Source of the DNA: CAZVGZ01 sp964627605
GTDB taxonomy: Bacteria > Latescibacterota > MWCZ01 > CAZVGZ01
Assembly (NCBI GenBank): GCA_964627605.1
Contig: CAZVGZ010000009.1
Location: forward strand, 1 to 64,000
Length of the DNA stretch: 64,000 nt
Reading direction: 5' to 3'
The notes beneath the pieces were generated by a model. It ran no database searches, was not told the DNA's origin, and saw only the letters and a program-made list of their open reading frames with translations. This document shows, piece by piece, positions 1 to 8,570 of the stretch; within the stretch, counting starts at the first letter, position 1, and every line of letters starts with the position of its first letter. The translations under genes and the position numbers were made by a program.

Positions 1-222
1 AAATCCTCGGCTGCGCACTTTTGGGTCTTTGGTGGCAGCATACTGGTACGCCAGCATCGCCAGACTGCACCCGGTCATTTTGCTGTTGTCTTCGTAGTGA
101 CCGGAGAGAAAATCGTCACGGCCTTTGGGAGGCAGGATCACCATCTGGAGGGTCTGACCATCCCACCAGTGCCGTTCGTAGAGATCGTGCTCGAGCGCTT
201 GAGCCTTCTGGGCCAATGTCAT
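1..222 (-). CDS. Edge-truncated protein, N-terminal 74 residues (paralogue of the 31-32 kb gene)
   Basis: An open frame runs from an ATG at 222 off the left edge of the window, so only the first 74 residues are visible. It begins MTLAQKAQALEHDLY and continues with a G-H-Y-E-D-N-S stretch near residues 41-47. The same layout (S/T-L-A-Q-K-A, then a PP-x-G turn, then G-N-Y-E-N-N) occurs at the start of the minus-strand gene at 31059-32357, so the two are probably paralogues. Function is unknown. The (alpha/alpha) toroid-like character of the relative suggests a glycan- or prenyl-type helical-barrel fold, but that is inference. The gene is on the same strand as, and downstream of, the AEC permease, with a 116-base gap. 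Confidence 0.7.
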   Translation of the reverse strand, partial: MTLAQKAQALEHDLYERHWWDGQTLQMVILPPKGRDDFLSGHYEDNSKMTGCSLAMLAYQYAATKDPKVRSRGF

Positions 223-338
223 TACAGATCTCCGGCTGGGGGGTTTTCAGGCGAGCATTGCAACTCTCTAACTATACCCATTCGGCACCAGCGCCTCAAC
301 ACTTACTATGGTCTCTAATCGAATTGCAGATTAGGGTG

Positions 339-1376
339 TCAAACGCCTACTATCAACTGAAGCAGCGGCAAGAGAGGGATGATGGCCAGTGTCGAGGTGA
401 TCCAGACCGAGTTGGACAGTTCGCTGTCAAGATCGAACAATCGGGTCAATGTCAGCCCAATAAGACCGACTGGCATCGCGGCTTGGATTACGATTACTTT
501 GAGGGGAAGTCCATGGTCGAATGCTCCCACTGACAGCACAGAGGCCAACACCCATCCCACGGTTGGCGACCAGACAAACTTTATGCCCGCCATGGCCCAA
601 CACTCTCGAATGTAGCGTCTAATCTGGCTGAACCTCAGCGTCATCCCCACAGCCAACGAGTAGAGACCCACTAGCAGGAATATCCAAGGCTCGACGAGTT
701 GATCGAGCAGTGAATGAAACGTCCATTCCGCAAAGTTACACACCAAACCAAGCAGAATTGCTGTGTTGGGGACGATGGTTAACGGGTCTTTCGCCAACCC
801 CGCGAGTGTCTCTTTCCACCTTTGAGACTCAGACTGTCCGTAAGTTTTGGCGGACACTAATCCTACAGAAGCGAAAGTGGGCATAATGTAGACGCAGTAG
901 AGGATACCGTAGGCAAGGCCTTCGGCTCCCAGTAGCAGGTAGCAGATGAATGATCCAAGTGTGATACCGGTGTTCGAATGTAGAGCGCATGTCATCATCG
1001 CACCCTGGGACCGCCTTGGTAGTTGGAACATTTTTCCTACCGCAAAGGCGACCCACATTGCGGTGAACGACACGCAAAAGCCGATACCTGGCAGTAGAAG
1101 AAGAATGCGACCCTGGCCGAGGTCGAGCTGCCAGAACGCATGGACGATTACTATCGGTTCGCCAGCTAGAAGCAACCAACGCATCATGTCACGGCTAAGA
1201 GCGTTTGTGTCGCGATTGATTCGCTTGCCGAAGACGTATCCCAATGCCAAACAGCCGTACACAACTGCTATTAGCGCTATGATTTTGGTGGCGATAATCA
1301 ACTCCAGGGGATGGTGTTTGATCGCGAGAAAGACCGCGGAATCACTCAGGCTGGATACAGGTTGTAATGATACCAA
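339..1376 (-). CDS. AEC-type permease (auxin efflux carrier family)
   Basis: A polytopic membrane protein of 345 residues with about nine or ten hydrophobic helices in two blocks, split by a hydrophilic stretch around residues 185-200 (KTYGQSESQRWKETL). It has the pattern of the AEC family: a glycine-rich first helix leading to a GKRI-type loop, a helix with N-T-G-I-T-L-G near residue 135 in the first half, and a second half ending in an A-M-P-V-G-L helix. Family members export small organic anions across the inner membrane; the substrate is not readable here. The annotated start is a TTG with AAGGA too close upstream, so the true start may be an internal codon before the first helix. It is divergent from the beta-helix gene at 1465, so the 88 bases between them should hold promoters for both. 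Confidence 0.65.
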   Translation of the reverse strand: MVSLQPVSSLSDSAVFLAIKHHPLELIIATKIIALIAVVYGCLALGYVFGKRINRDTNALSRDMMRWLLLAGEPIVIVHAFWQLDLGQGRILLLLPGIGFCVSFTAMWVAFAVGKMFQLPRRSQGAMMTCALHSNTGITLGSFICYLLLGAEGLAYGILYCVYIMPTFASVGLVSAKTYGQSESQRWKETLAGLAKDPLTIVPNTAILLGLVCNFAEWTFHSLLDQLVEPWIFLLVGLYSLAVGMTLRFSQIRRYIRECWAMAGIKFVWSPTVGWVLASVLSVGAFDHGLPLKVIVIQAAMPVGLIGLTLTRLFDLDSELSNSVWITSTLAIIPLLPLLQLIVGV

Positions 1377-1464
1377 TTCCTTGGGTTGGTGGACAGTATC
1401 ACCGCAGTGGATCTCATGTTAGATTCTGTGCGAACTCTCGACATCCTTCGCAGAGCAGGATACG

Positions 1465-2655
1465 GTGGTGACTAAGAGCCCGACCAAAAACGCTGAGGAC
1501 CCAAAGTACGTCGTCGTCACGCCCAACGGACCGGATGACGGCGGCGATTTCGGTAGACATACAACGGCCACGAAGACATCGGGTCTACAGGAGGCGGTCG
1601 ATTTCGCCAAAGCCAACCGCCGCGATATGTACATCGCCGGTGGCGCGATGCCGAAAGCGTTTGAGGGCGGTGCTGTGTATGAGCTTCAGGAGACCCTGCG
1701 GATACCGTGGATGCAGGATTTTCGCCTGGATGGCGGCGAGTATAACCTGGTCTATCCGATAGAAAGTGGTTGGGCTATTGAGATCGACAGCCAGATGAAC
1801 TGTCGATATAAGTTTGGCAAGATCATCAGCTCGTCCCACGATGGCGGTGGTGTTCTGATTGCGCCCAAAACAGCAGGCCCAGACGAGTTCTCGGTGGTGA
1901 CAGCCAGCAGGTTTGATCTGAATGTCATTGTCGGCGCAGGCGGCCCTTGGCCTGGGGAGGGTGTAAGGGGCGTCGGAATCGGATTAATGCTCGACTCATC
2001 GCAAAGTGCGATATGCCACTGCGATTTTACCCCAGGCGAGATAGTGGGGTGTGACACAGGTTTGCTGATGAGCGGGTCGGGGGTGATGAACAACAGCGTC
2101 GATCTTCCGTTCAGCCATATCAACAACACCCACGTCCAGATCGGCGACCCACAGTCGGAGCCGTCGGGCAACCGGGTCGTCGTTGGTGTCATCGACAGCG
2201 AGGGGGTGTCTGGCAGCGTCGGTCTTGATATCTATGGCCAACGCAACCTGCTGACGGCGAAGATTACAAAAATCGCTGAGACGAAAGGCGTTGTTTTCAG
2301 GGAGAGTGCAGAGGACAATGTCGTCACAACGATGAGTCTGGCAGGTGGATTTACTAATCTCGCTCGCAAGCCTACAAATAGGATAAAACCGTGTCAGCCA
2401 GTGGGGTACGCGGTGCAGACTCCTCAATTTCCCGACTCAGGGCAGACTCTGGTCAATCGCGAGCCGTACGACATCGAGATTACCATCTTGACACCAGGGG
2501 CGGTGTCAAAATGGACTGTTACCGACGCTAATGATCTCTCTCAATCTATTGTCGGAAGCCTATCCGCAGGGCAGCGGCTTGTCTTGAGTCCTGGTAACTC
2601 ATTAGAGTTCATCTACGACTCAGCGCCGTCGTGGCGGTGGCGAGCTCTGTGCTGA
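1465..2655 (+). CDS. Right-handed beta-helix (pectate-lyase-like fold) protein
   Basis: A protein of 396 residues starting at tandem GTG codons, with AGCAGGA just upstream. The N-terminal third contains a G-L-Q-E-A-V-D-F-A segment followed by an E-T-L-R-I-P strand and repeated short beta-strand/turn units, like the opening of phage tail-spike and pectate-lyase-superfamily proteins that define a start to a beta-helix. The last 80 residues read as a small beta-sandwich ending W-R-W-R. No signal peptide is visible, which is unusual for a lyase acting outside the cell. No catalytic residues could be assigned, so it may be a binding or structural helix. It sits between a permease and a truncated ADP-ribosylglycohydrolase and is not obviously in an operon. 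Confidence 0.5.
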   Translation: MVTKSPTKNAEDPKYVVVTPNGPDDGGDFGRHTTATKTSGLQEAVDFAKANRRDMYIAGGAMPKAFEGGAVYELQETLRIPWMQDFRLDGGEYNLVYPIESGWAIEIDSQMNCRYKFGKIISSSHDGGGVLIAPKTAGPDEFSVVTASRFDLNVIVGAGGPWPGEGVRGVGIGLMLDSSQSAICHCDFTPGEIVGCDTGLLMSGSGVMNNSVDLPFSHINNTHVQIGDPQSEPSGNRVVVGVIDSEGVSGSVGLDIYGQRNLLTAKITKIAETKGVVFRESAEDNVVTTMSLAGGFTNLARKPTNRIKPCQPVGYAVQTPQFPDSGQTLVNREPYDIEITILTPGAVSKWTVTDANDLSQSIVGSLSAGQRLVLSPGNSLEFIYDSAPSWRWRALC

Positions 2656-2694
2656 CCGCTCTTTCCAGATCACAGGCCCAGGAGAAAACGAGAT

Positions 2695-3234
2695 ATGCCG
2701 GAACAGTCGAACACCATGGATACAGCAGAAGTGGAGAAGACTGAGCTTTTCAAGAAAATGTGGGGATGTCTGGCGATAGGTGCGATTGGAGACCGTTTGG
2801 GGCGTCCGGTGGAGGGGTGGCACTACCAGCGGATTGATGAGGAATATGGCAGGCTCACCGATCCGTGGTCAGGTCTTGAGGGTGGCGTCACTGCGCTCCC
2901 GCGCATCCTCCGCCGCCTGCTGAACCATCCACAACCGCGCGTAGTCCTCGACGCCAATGCGCAGGCCCTGCCAGCGACGACTCGGAACGATGACGCCGTT
3001 GCCGGGATAGATCAGTTCCCAATCGCATCCGCTTGGCGTCGTCCCCTGCCAGAAATCGACGCTGCGTCCGGCGTACGACCAGAATCCAACACCGGTTATC
3101 CCGACTCGTGCCCCCGTCCAGATTGGGGCCCAGTAGTACGTCATGTTCTCAAGGTCGCGCACGCCGCCGCCGCACGCGTATGTCCACACCGTCTCCGCGC
3201 GTTCGAGGATCGGGCCCAGGTGCTCGTACAGTAG
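2695..3234 (+). pseudogene. ADP-ribosylglycohydrolase N-terminal stump
   Basis: The first 60 residues carry the opening of an ADP-ribosylglycohydrolase (DraG/ARH family): a M-W-G-C-L-A-I-G-A-I-G-D helix, then G-R-P-V-E-G-W and an E-Y-G-R-L-T-D turn. These proteins are normally about 300 residues or more, with metal-binding Asp residues further on. Here homology stops near base 2880, and the frame then runs through sequence that is clearly coding on the other strand (the DUF4091-type fragment ending at 2869). The remainder up to 3234 is therefore passenger translation. This looks like a gene cut off by a deletion or rearrangement. Only the stump can be supported, and it is unlikely to be active. 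Confidence 0.7.
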
Positions 3235-3549
3235 GGGGTACCGCCAGGACGGATCGAAGATGTCCGTTGTCTCAAAGAGGGTCTCAATGTGTTCAGTCGT
3301 CGCGCCGTACGCCAGATTGGCGAATATCTGGATGCGTGGGTCCGCAGACTTGAACAGCCTGGCATTCCGATCGTGGAATTCCACGTTCGGCCCACCAGCA
3401 ACGCCCGGCTCGTCGATGATGTAGTTCGCGTGGCGGTCGTAGTCCACTCCGTGTGAACGCAGGTGCTCTACCCATCGAGTCAGGAATGCCGCGAACGCTT
3501 GCTCCCACTCCGCCGACTCGATCGCCGGTGCGCCCTCGGCGGGTTGCAC
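2869..3549 (-). pseudogene. C-terminal fragment of a DUF4091-type glycoside-hydrolase-like protein
   Basis: Encodes 226 residues. The middle and end match the C-terminal module (DUF4091) of large putative glycoside hydrolases: Y-I-I-D-E-P near residues 44-49, a T-Y-A-C-G segment, a W-T-G-A-R-V segment, a G-T-T-P-S-G linker and a closing E-D-Y-A-R-L-W helix. Whole proteins are several hundred residues longer at the N-terminus. The frame stays open upstream to a TAA at about 3671 but has no recognisable domain there, and it crosses a C9 tract at 3611-3619 that could hide a frameshift. The start given is a GTG. The fragment converges on, and overlaps, the ADP-ribosylglycohydrolase stump, marking a rearrangement junction near 2870-2885. 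Confidence 0.6.
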
Positions 3550-3799
3550 AACACGCTCACTGCCGTTCCAGAGGAAGAAGGACCCCTCTGGAACGAGGTC
3601 AAGTGACCTGCCCCCCCCCGGAAACCGGTCCGGATTCTAGAACTGTCGCAAGATGCTGAAAAACTGTTCCTTACGTAGCCATCGCCTGAAAGACGCCGTC
3701 TGCTGGAATGTCTACTATCGAACTCGACGTGGATGGACGGGCAGCTTCAAGTCGAGTACCAGCAACCATTTGATTTGATTGCAGATGCAAACGGTAAGA

Positions 3800-3838
3800 C
3801 AACCAACACAAACGCCGATTTAGGCCTCCAAATCGGCG
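3800..3838 (-). terminator. Rho-independent terminator of tRNA-Ser
   Basis: A perfect 9-base-pair inverted repeat, CGCCGATTT and AAATCGGCG, with an 8-base loop occupies 3813-3838. On the minus strand it is followed by TTTGTGTTGGTTG. It lies 12 bases beyond the CCA end of the tRNA, so it most likely ends the tRNA transcript. The T-tract is interrupted, which slightly lowers confidence. Confidence 0.7.
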
Positions 3839-3849
3839 AAAATGAAAAC

Positions 3850-3941
<92 letters not shown>

Positions 3942-4044
3942 GCGATGCTTAGGCTCTGCCTGAGAGTATAAATCTAGCGGTGGAACCCACGGTATGCCAA
4001 TATGGATCGCCACCTGATGGACAGACGCAGCGCCCTGCTACCTA

Positions 4045-5478
4045 TCAGCTGACCTCGCCACTCTCCTGCAACTCAAGCTCGTGGAGGAACCGCCTCACGG
4101 TGAGTTCCATCTCGTCAGCCTTGGCCTGATTGTCAGCGATTATGTTCGTCTGTTCGCCAGGGTCGACGGTGAGGTTAAACAGCTCAGACGGGCGACTGCC
4201 GTCGATGGGCATCAGATAGCTCCACTCGTGGCTCTTGATAAACCACTCGCGGTTGTGGTGACCACCAAATATGTAATCCCGCACCTCGTCTTTCTCGCCA
4301 GTCATCAGCGGTACCATGCTTTTGCCGGTGAGGATGACGTTGTTGCGGATAGTGGGCAGGTCCTGCGGAAAGATGTTGCGGCTGGTGCCTGACTGCTGCG
4401 GTTCGGTGTAGGTGAACTCCAGCTTGGTGGCGTCGATGTCCATCAACTCCAAGAGGGTTGGAAGCATATCAGGGGCCTGCACTAGCCCTTCGGGCCGTTG
4501 GCCGCGACCGATGCCGTCGGGATGGCGTATGATCAGAGGTACCCTCGTCAGCTCTTCATATCCCCGTGGAAACGCCTTCCTGACATAGCCATGTTCGCCG
4601 AACGGTTCGCCGTGGTCAGAGGAGTGGACGATCAGAGTGTCATCCCACAACCCACGCTCTTTTAGCTTGTCGAAAAGTGTTCCGACCCACTTGTCCACCA
4701 ACGTTACCTCACCAGCGTACAGGTTTTTTGTGTTCTCTACCTCCTGCGGGTTCATGTAACCTTCAACACTTCCAGGGACCGGGTCGATAATGTCCTGGCC
4801 ATCGTAGTCGGGGTCGGTGTACATGTGGCGGTATGGCTCTGGCGCGTCCCACGGCTCGTGGGGATCAAAACAGTCCACCCACAAAAAGAACGGGTCTTCC
4901 GACTGGCTGCCGATGTCGTCCACCCACCTGGCCGCCTGCCTAAGAGTCCTCGCAACGTATGTCTCCTCTTCGGAGCGCACACGCGTCTGATTGCGCAGAT
5001 ATTGTTGGAAATGTGAACGCCAGGTTTCGTCGCTCTCTCTGCCTTTGGCATGGCTCTTGAGGCGGTGGACATCTGAGTTTTCTACGTCCACCGGGATTGA
5101 GCGGTCTACCACCCACGGATCGTATTCCTGACCCCTTATCCATTCAACGGTGTCGAACCCGCGTCCACAGTTGTAGACCGTCTTGTGCATATGGTAGACG
5201 TCCGATATCATCGCCGTGGTCCATCCCCTATCCCAAAGAATTTCAGCCAGGAGATAGTCGCTGTTGGCCATGGGCTGCCAACCGGCGCGGTGAAAATGGT
5301 ACTTGCCGGTCCACCACGCCCTGCGGGTGGGCATTGTGGGTAGGTTCTCAGAATAGGCGTTGACAAACGTGGTGCCTTCAGCAGCCAGGGTGTCCAAGTT
5401 GGGTGTCTTGACGTGACTTCCGTACGCTCCGACGTGATCGGCTCTTAGGCTGTCAGTTATTACAACGACGACGTTCAT
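4045..5478 (-). CDS. Sulfatase-like hydrolase of the alkaline phosphatase superfamily with Thr nucleophile position
   Basis: A protein of 477 residues when started at the ATG at 5478, which has GGAGAG about 8 bases upstream; the longer frame to 5520 adds 14 residues with no family match. It has the superfamily metal motifs: I-T-D-S-L-R-A-D-H near residues 6-14 and S-D-H-G-E-P-F-G-E-H-G about two thirds along. The position that is Cys or Ser (converted to formylglycine) in true sulfatases, C/S-x-P-x-R, here reads T-M-P-T-R. Thr is the nucleophile in related phosphodiesterases and nucleotide pyrophosphatases, so the enzyme may cleave phosphate or phosphonate esters or use an unmodified Thr. No signal peptide is seen, suggesting a cytoplasmic location. 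It is divergent from nnr. Confidence 0.85.
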   Translation of the reverse strand: MNVVVVITDSLRADHVGAYGSHVKTPNLDTLAAEGTTFVNAYSENLPTMPTRRAWWTGKYHFHRAGWQPMANSDYLLAEILWDRGWTTAMISDVYHMHKTVYNCGRGFDTVEWIRGQEYDPWVVDRSIPVDVENSDVHRLKSHAKGRESDETWRSHFQQYLRNQTRVRSEEETYVARTLRQAARWVDDIGSQSEDPFFLWVDCFDPHEPWDAPEPYRHMYTDPDYDGQDIIDPVPGSVEGYMNPQEVENTKNLYAGEVTLVDKWVGTLFDKLKERGLWDDTLIVHSSDHGEPFGEHGYVRKAFPRGYEELTRVPLIIRHPDGIGRGQRPEGLVQAPDMLPTLLELMDIDATKLEFTYTEPQQSGTSRNIFPQDLPTIRNNVILTGKSMVPLMTGEKDEVRDYIFGGHHNREWFIKSHEWSYLMPIDGSRPSELFNLTVDPGEQTNIIADNQAKADEMELTVRRFLHELELQESGEVS

Positions 5479-5680
5479 CGCATGCTCTCCGTTGGTAGTT
5501 GTAGTTGCAGGCGGTCGCAACTCGGCTTCATATCATGTATAATGGGTGTACCTAACAGCGGCCCTCGCCAAGGGGTGAGGCCCATAGAGCAGCGAATCTG
5601 TCAGTGTTGTCGCCTCTGATGGATTGGCGTTCTGATTTTGGAACGCTGGACTCACTAAGCAGACAAATCGGGGATGAGAT

Positions 5681-7237
5681 ATGTACCTGGTCACAGGTGA
5701 ACAGATGGCGTCGATCGACAGACGCACCATCAAGGAGTATGGCATCCCCGGCTACACACTTATGGAGAGCGCAGGTGAGGCAGTGATGGAGCAGCTTGTC
5801 GCCGAGATTGGAGATGTGACTGGCGAGAGGGCTGCGATTTTGTGTGGTCGTGGCAACAACGGAGGAGACGGATTCGTCGTCGCGAGGTTGCTGAGAGACG
5901 CTGGCGCGCAGGTGGATGTGTACCTGTTCGGAGTTCCAGAAGATATTGACGGTGACGCAAAGACTGCGCTCGATGCTTATCTCGAATCAGGCGGCGAACT
6001 GGTTAAGATCGCGGACAACGATGGTGTAAAAGCCGCTGCGAGCGATTGGGTGGCAGCCGACGTGATTGTGGATGCGCTGTTGGGGACCGGTGCCACGAGT
6101 GAGATTCGCGGACCGATGAGAACCGCGATTGAGGTCGTGAGGATCTTGGGCGTACCTGTTATGTCGATTGACGTTCCGTCAGGCGTACACGCTGGCACAG
6201 GACAGGAGTTGGGAGCGGCGATTCAGGCGACTAAGACGGTCACATTTGATCTGCCCAAGATCGGCCACGCTTTCTATCCGGGAAAAGGGCTCACTGGCAC
6301 ACTTCACCTGGCCGAAATCGGATTTCCTGCTGAGGCGATCGACGCTGAGGATATCTCTGTTTTTCTGGCGACTTTGAGCGAGTCGGGGGAATGGCTTCCT
6401 CAAAGGTCGCCAACTGCACACAAGGGTGATTGTGGCAGCGTGTTCGTGCTCGCAGGTTCGGTGGGGCTGACCGGCGCTGCGGCGTTGACATGCTGGGGTG
6501 CTCTTAGAGCCGGGGCCGGTCTGGTCACACTGGGTTGCCCCAAAAGTTTGAACGACATACTTGAGGTTAAGGTCACGGAGGCGATGACCGTGAGTCTGCC
6601 TGAAGTCAGAACCGCCAGATGCCTCTCCACAAGAGCTGTCGGTGATGTGAGGAGGCTGCTAGCCAATACCGATGTGGTGGCGACGGGGCCTGGATTGGGG
6701 CGACACAGAGAGACTATGGAGCTTGTGCGTAGGTTGCTAGGTGAGTTGAACTTAGCTGCTGTAATTGACGCCGATGCGCTTTTTGCGCTATCACCAGCGA
6801 CGCCTGATATGTTCCCCAACGACGTTCCCATCGTTTTGACCCCTCACGTCAAAGAGGCGTCGCGGCTGCTGAATATTCCCACCGATCAGATCGTATCAGA
6901 CCCCATATCGACAGCCAGGGACGCCGCTGTGAATCTCGGTGTTACGTTCGTACTCAAGGGCGCACCCACCGTCACTGCAGACCCATCTGGCGAGGTCTGG
7001 GTGAACACCACGGGCAATGCAGGGATGGCGACGGGGGGCTGTGGCGACCTGCTGACCGGAACTATCGCGGCGCTTTTGGGGCAAGGGGCTACCCCGGCCC
7101 AAGCGAGCAGGCTTGCTGTGCTGATTCATGGCAAAGCCGGTGATATGGCGTCTGAGAATCACGGCGAGAACGGACTGATCGCCACTGATCTGCTGAACCA
7201 TATCGGGCCTGTCATGCGCAACCTGCCACTCGATTAA
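5681..7237 (+). CDS. nnr: Bifunctional NAD(P)H-hydrate epimerase / ADP-dependent dehydratase
   Basis: A protein of 518 residues with the full two-domain arrangement. The N-terminal YjeF epimerase domain occupies residues 1 to about 215, with the nucleotide-binding G-R-G-N-N-G-G-D-G at 56-64 and D-V-P-S-G around 166-170. The C-terminal ribokinase-like dehydratase domain starts with K-G-D-C-G-S-V and has the catalytic loop A-T-G-G-C-G-D-L-L-T-G near residues 450-460. Together they repair hydrated NADH and NADPH in the cytoplasm. Length is normal for the fused form. The start ATG at 5681 is preceded by GGGGATGAG. The 202 bases between it and the sulfatase-like gene are a shared divergent promoter region with no clear motif. 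Confidence 0.95.
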   Translation: MYLVTGEQMASIDRRTIKEYGIPGYTLMESAGEAVMEQLVAEIGDVTGERAAILCGRGNNGGDGFVVARLLRDAGAQVDVYLFGVPEDIDGDAKTALDAYLESGGELVKIADNDGVKAAASDWVAADVIVDALLGTGATSEIRGPMRTAIEVVRILGVPVMSIDVPSGVHAGTGQELGAAIQATKTVTFDLPKIGHAFYPGKGLTGTLHLAEIGFPAEAIDAEDISVFLATLSESGEWLPQRSPTAHKGDCGSVFVLAGSVGLTGAAALTCWGALRAGAGLVTLGCPKSLNDILEVKVTEAMTVSLPEVRTARCLSTRAVGDVRRLLANTDVVATGPGLGRHRETMELVRRLLGELNLAAVIDADALFALSPATPDMFPNDVPIVLTPHVKEASRLLNIPTDQIVSDPISTARDAAVNLGVTFVLKGAPTVTADPSGEVWVNTTGNAGMATGGCGDLLTGTIAALLGQGATPAQASRLAVLIHGKAGDMASENHGENGLIATDLLNHIGPVMRNLPLD

Positions 7238-7323
7238 CGACTGGATAACTATAGCCGGCTGCGAGCTTGACCCCAGAACGCTGGAAAGCTATTCTTATAT
7301 GATTCGTATCTGGGGCGTTCTAG

Positions 7324-7815
7324 ATGGCCGACATCAAGACACAGATAGACGAGCTGATCGAGGAGTCTTACCTCCGTGGTCTGACGGACGAGGATATCAG
7401 AACCGATGTCCTCCAGTTTGTCGAGGTGTGTCACGAGGCTGTGAAAAACCACTCTCGTGACAAACGAACGATGGAGGCTCTGCTAGGCGAGCTGACCCGA
7501 CTGCGGGCTGAGGTGTTAGCGGAGGTGAATGAGGGTGGCGGCGAGGATGTTCGCGTCCCCCATGAGTCGTTGGCCCATCAAGCGGCCCAAGCAAAGCTGA
7601 GGGTGGTTGACACAATCCGTTCTAGGGACCGTCGGTTGGCGTCGATAATCGAGCAGTGGCGCAGCCAGAACACAGCGCAATCAACCGATAAGACCGACCA
7701 GGCGGGTGGGGGTTTGTCGTTCCGCAGCAGAGAGATTGCGATACGACTTCTCTACGCATCTCTAGTCACATTGGCGGTGGTGTTGGCCTACTGGCGGTTC
7801 ATTGAGCCGCGCTAG
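7324..7815 (+). CDS. Hypothetical coiled-coil protein with C-terminal membrane anchor
   Basis: A protein of 163 residues, not recognised as a named family. The N-terminal 120 residues are strongly charged and helical (E/K/R rich, heptad-like leucines), suggesting a coiled coil. A single hydrophobic helix follows near residues 143-158 (A-S-L-V-T-L-A-V-V-L-A), and the C-terminus has five residues after it, so it resembles a tail-anchored inner-membrane protein facing the cytoplasm. Its stop overlaps the start of the next gene by 14 bases, which suggests translational coupling and a joint role. Confidence 0.6.
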   Translation: MADIKTQIDELIEESYLRGLTDEDIRTDVLQFVEVCHEAVKNHSRDKRTMEALLGELTRLRAEVLAEVNEGGGEDVRVPHESLAHQAAQAKLRVVDTIRSRDRRLASIIEQWRSQNTAQSTDKTDQAGGGLSFRSREIAIRLLYASLVTLAVVLAYWRFIEPR

Positions 7816-8503
7816 GGGGCTTTCGATTGCCGCTGGTGGTTTAGGGCCGAGGGGGCACGCGTTTGCTGGGTTAGTGGTTCTGGCCTACACCTATGCCTCT
7901 CCAACCTCCGCAAATACTAGCGTCACTCTGGAAACTTCATTGGGGTTGGTGAAACCCACCTACAGCACAATCATTCGCCAGGTCAATCCCGCATTTCGCC
8001 CTTACTATGACATAAACGCTTGGGCCACCGACACAACACTTTTCGAAGTAGGGCCAGCGTTCGATATTGGTGTGGCGTTTCGCACATCGTCGGCGGTGTT
8101 TGCTCCGGTCATCACCTATACACCGCTTCGTGGCCCTTCTGAGGGGATTACATCATCTTGGGGAATCAGATTCGATTTTCGCATCGGATCGTTTGGATGG
8201 CGGGATCGGGGCTACATAGTCGGCGGTGCTGGACTGTCGACAAGGATGCTGGCAGAGGGGTTGATCTATGAGGTCTCGGTTATCTCCAGAGACCAGCGGG
8301 TGCTGGACATGGTATTTCGCGCAGGGGCGGGCCAGGAGCTGCTGAAGTTTTCGGGTCTGACACTGAGCTTTGAGGGGGCTTGGTATGGCAGCTACCAGCT
8401 AGTGGGAGCGGCGGCAGACGTGAATCAGACACCGGTTGCCAGGAATGACGAGGCGTTTCATCTGCGTCTTATAATCGGCTATAACATAGCTAGAACAGAT
8501 TAG
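7802..8503 (+). CDS. Hypothetical outer-membrane beta-barrel-like protein
   Basis: A protein of 233 residues that starts at a TTG inside the end of the previous gene. A signal-like segment lies at about residues 18-37 (hydrophobic F-A-G-L-V-V-L-A-Y then A-S-P-T-S-A-N). The remainder alternates amphipathic beta strands with aromatic girdle residues and short turns (I-R-F-D-F-R-I-G-S-F-G-W; G-Y-I-V-G-G-A-G-L-S), which fits a small outer-membrane barrel of eight to ten strands. The C-terminus reads L-I-I-G-Y-N-I-A-R-T-D rather than ending in the usual aromatic residue. Function is unknown. The coupling to the coiled-coil membrane gene suggests a two-protein envelope unit. Confidence 0.55.
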   Translation: MSRARGLSIAAGGLGPRGHAFAGLVVLAYTYASPTSANTSVTLETSLGLVKPTYSTIIRQVNPAFRPYYDINAWATDTTLFEVGPAFDIGVAFRTSSAVFAPVITYTPLRGPSEGITSSWGIRFDFRIGSFGWRDRGYIVGGAGLSTRMLAEGLIYEVSVISRDQRVLDMVFRAGAGQELLKFSGLTLSFEGAWYGSYQLVGAAADVNQTPVARNDEAFHLRLIIGYNIARTD

Positions 8504-8570
8504 AACACTGGTCCCATCGCCTGTTTTGATCCAATCTTATCCTAAGAGACGTTGGAAAAAGAAATAAGAG

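Noticed and set aside
21..533. 170-codon plus-strand frame at the left edge
   Set aside because: The first 222 bases are coding on the minus strand (paralogue of the 31 kb protein), and the rest is antisense to the AEC permease.
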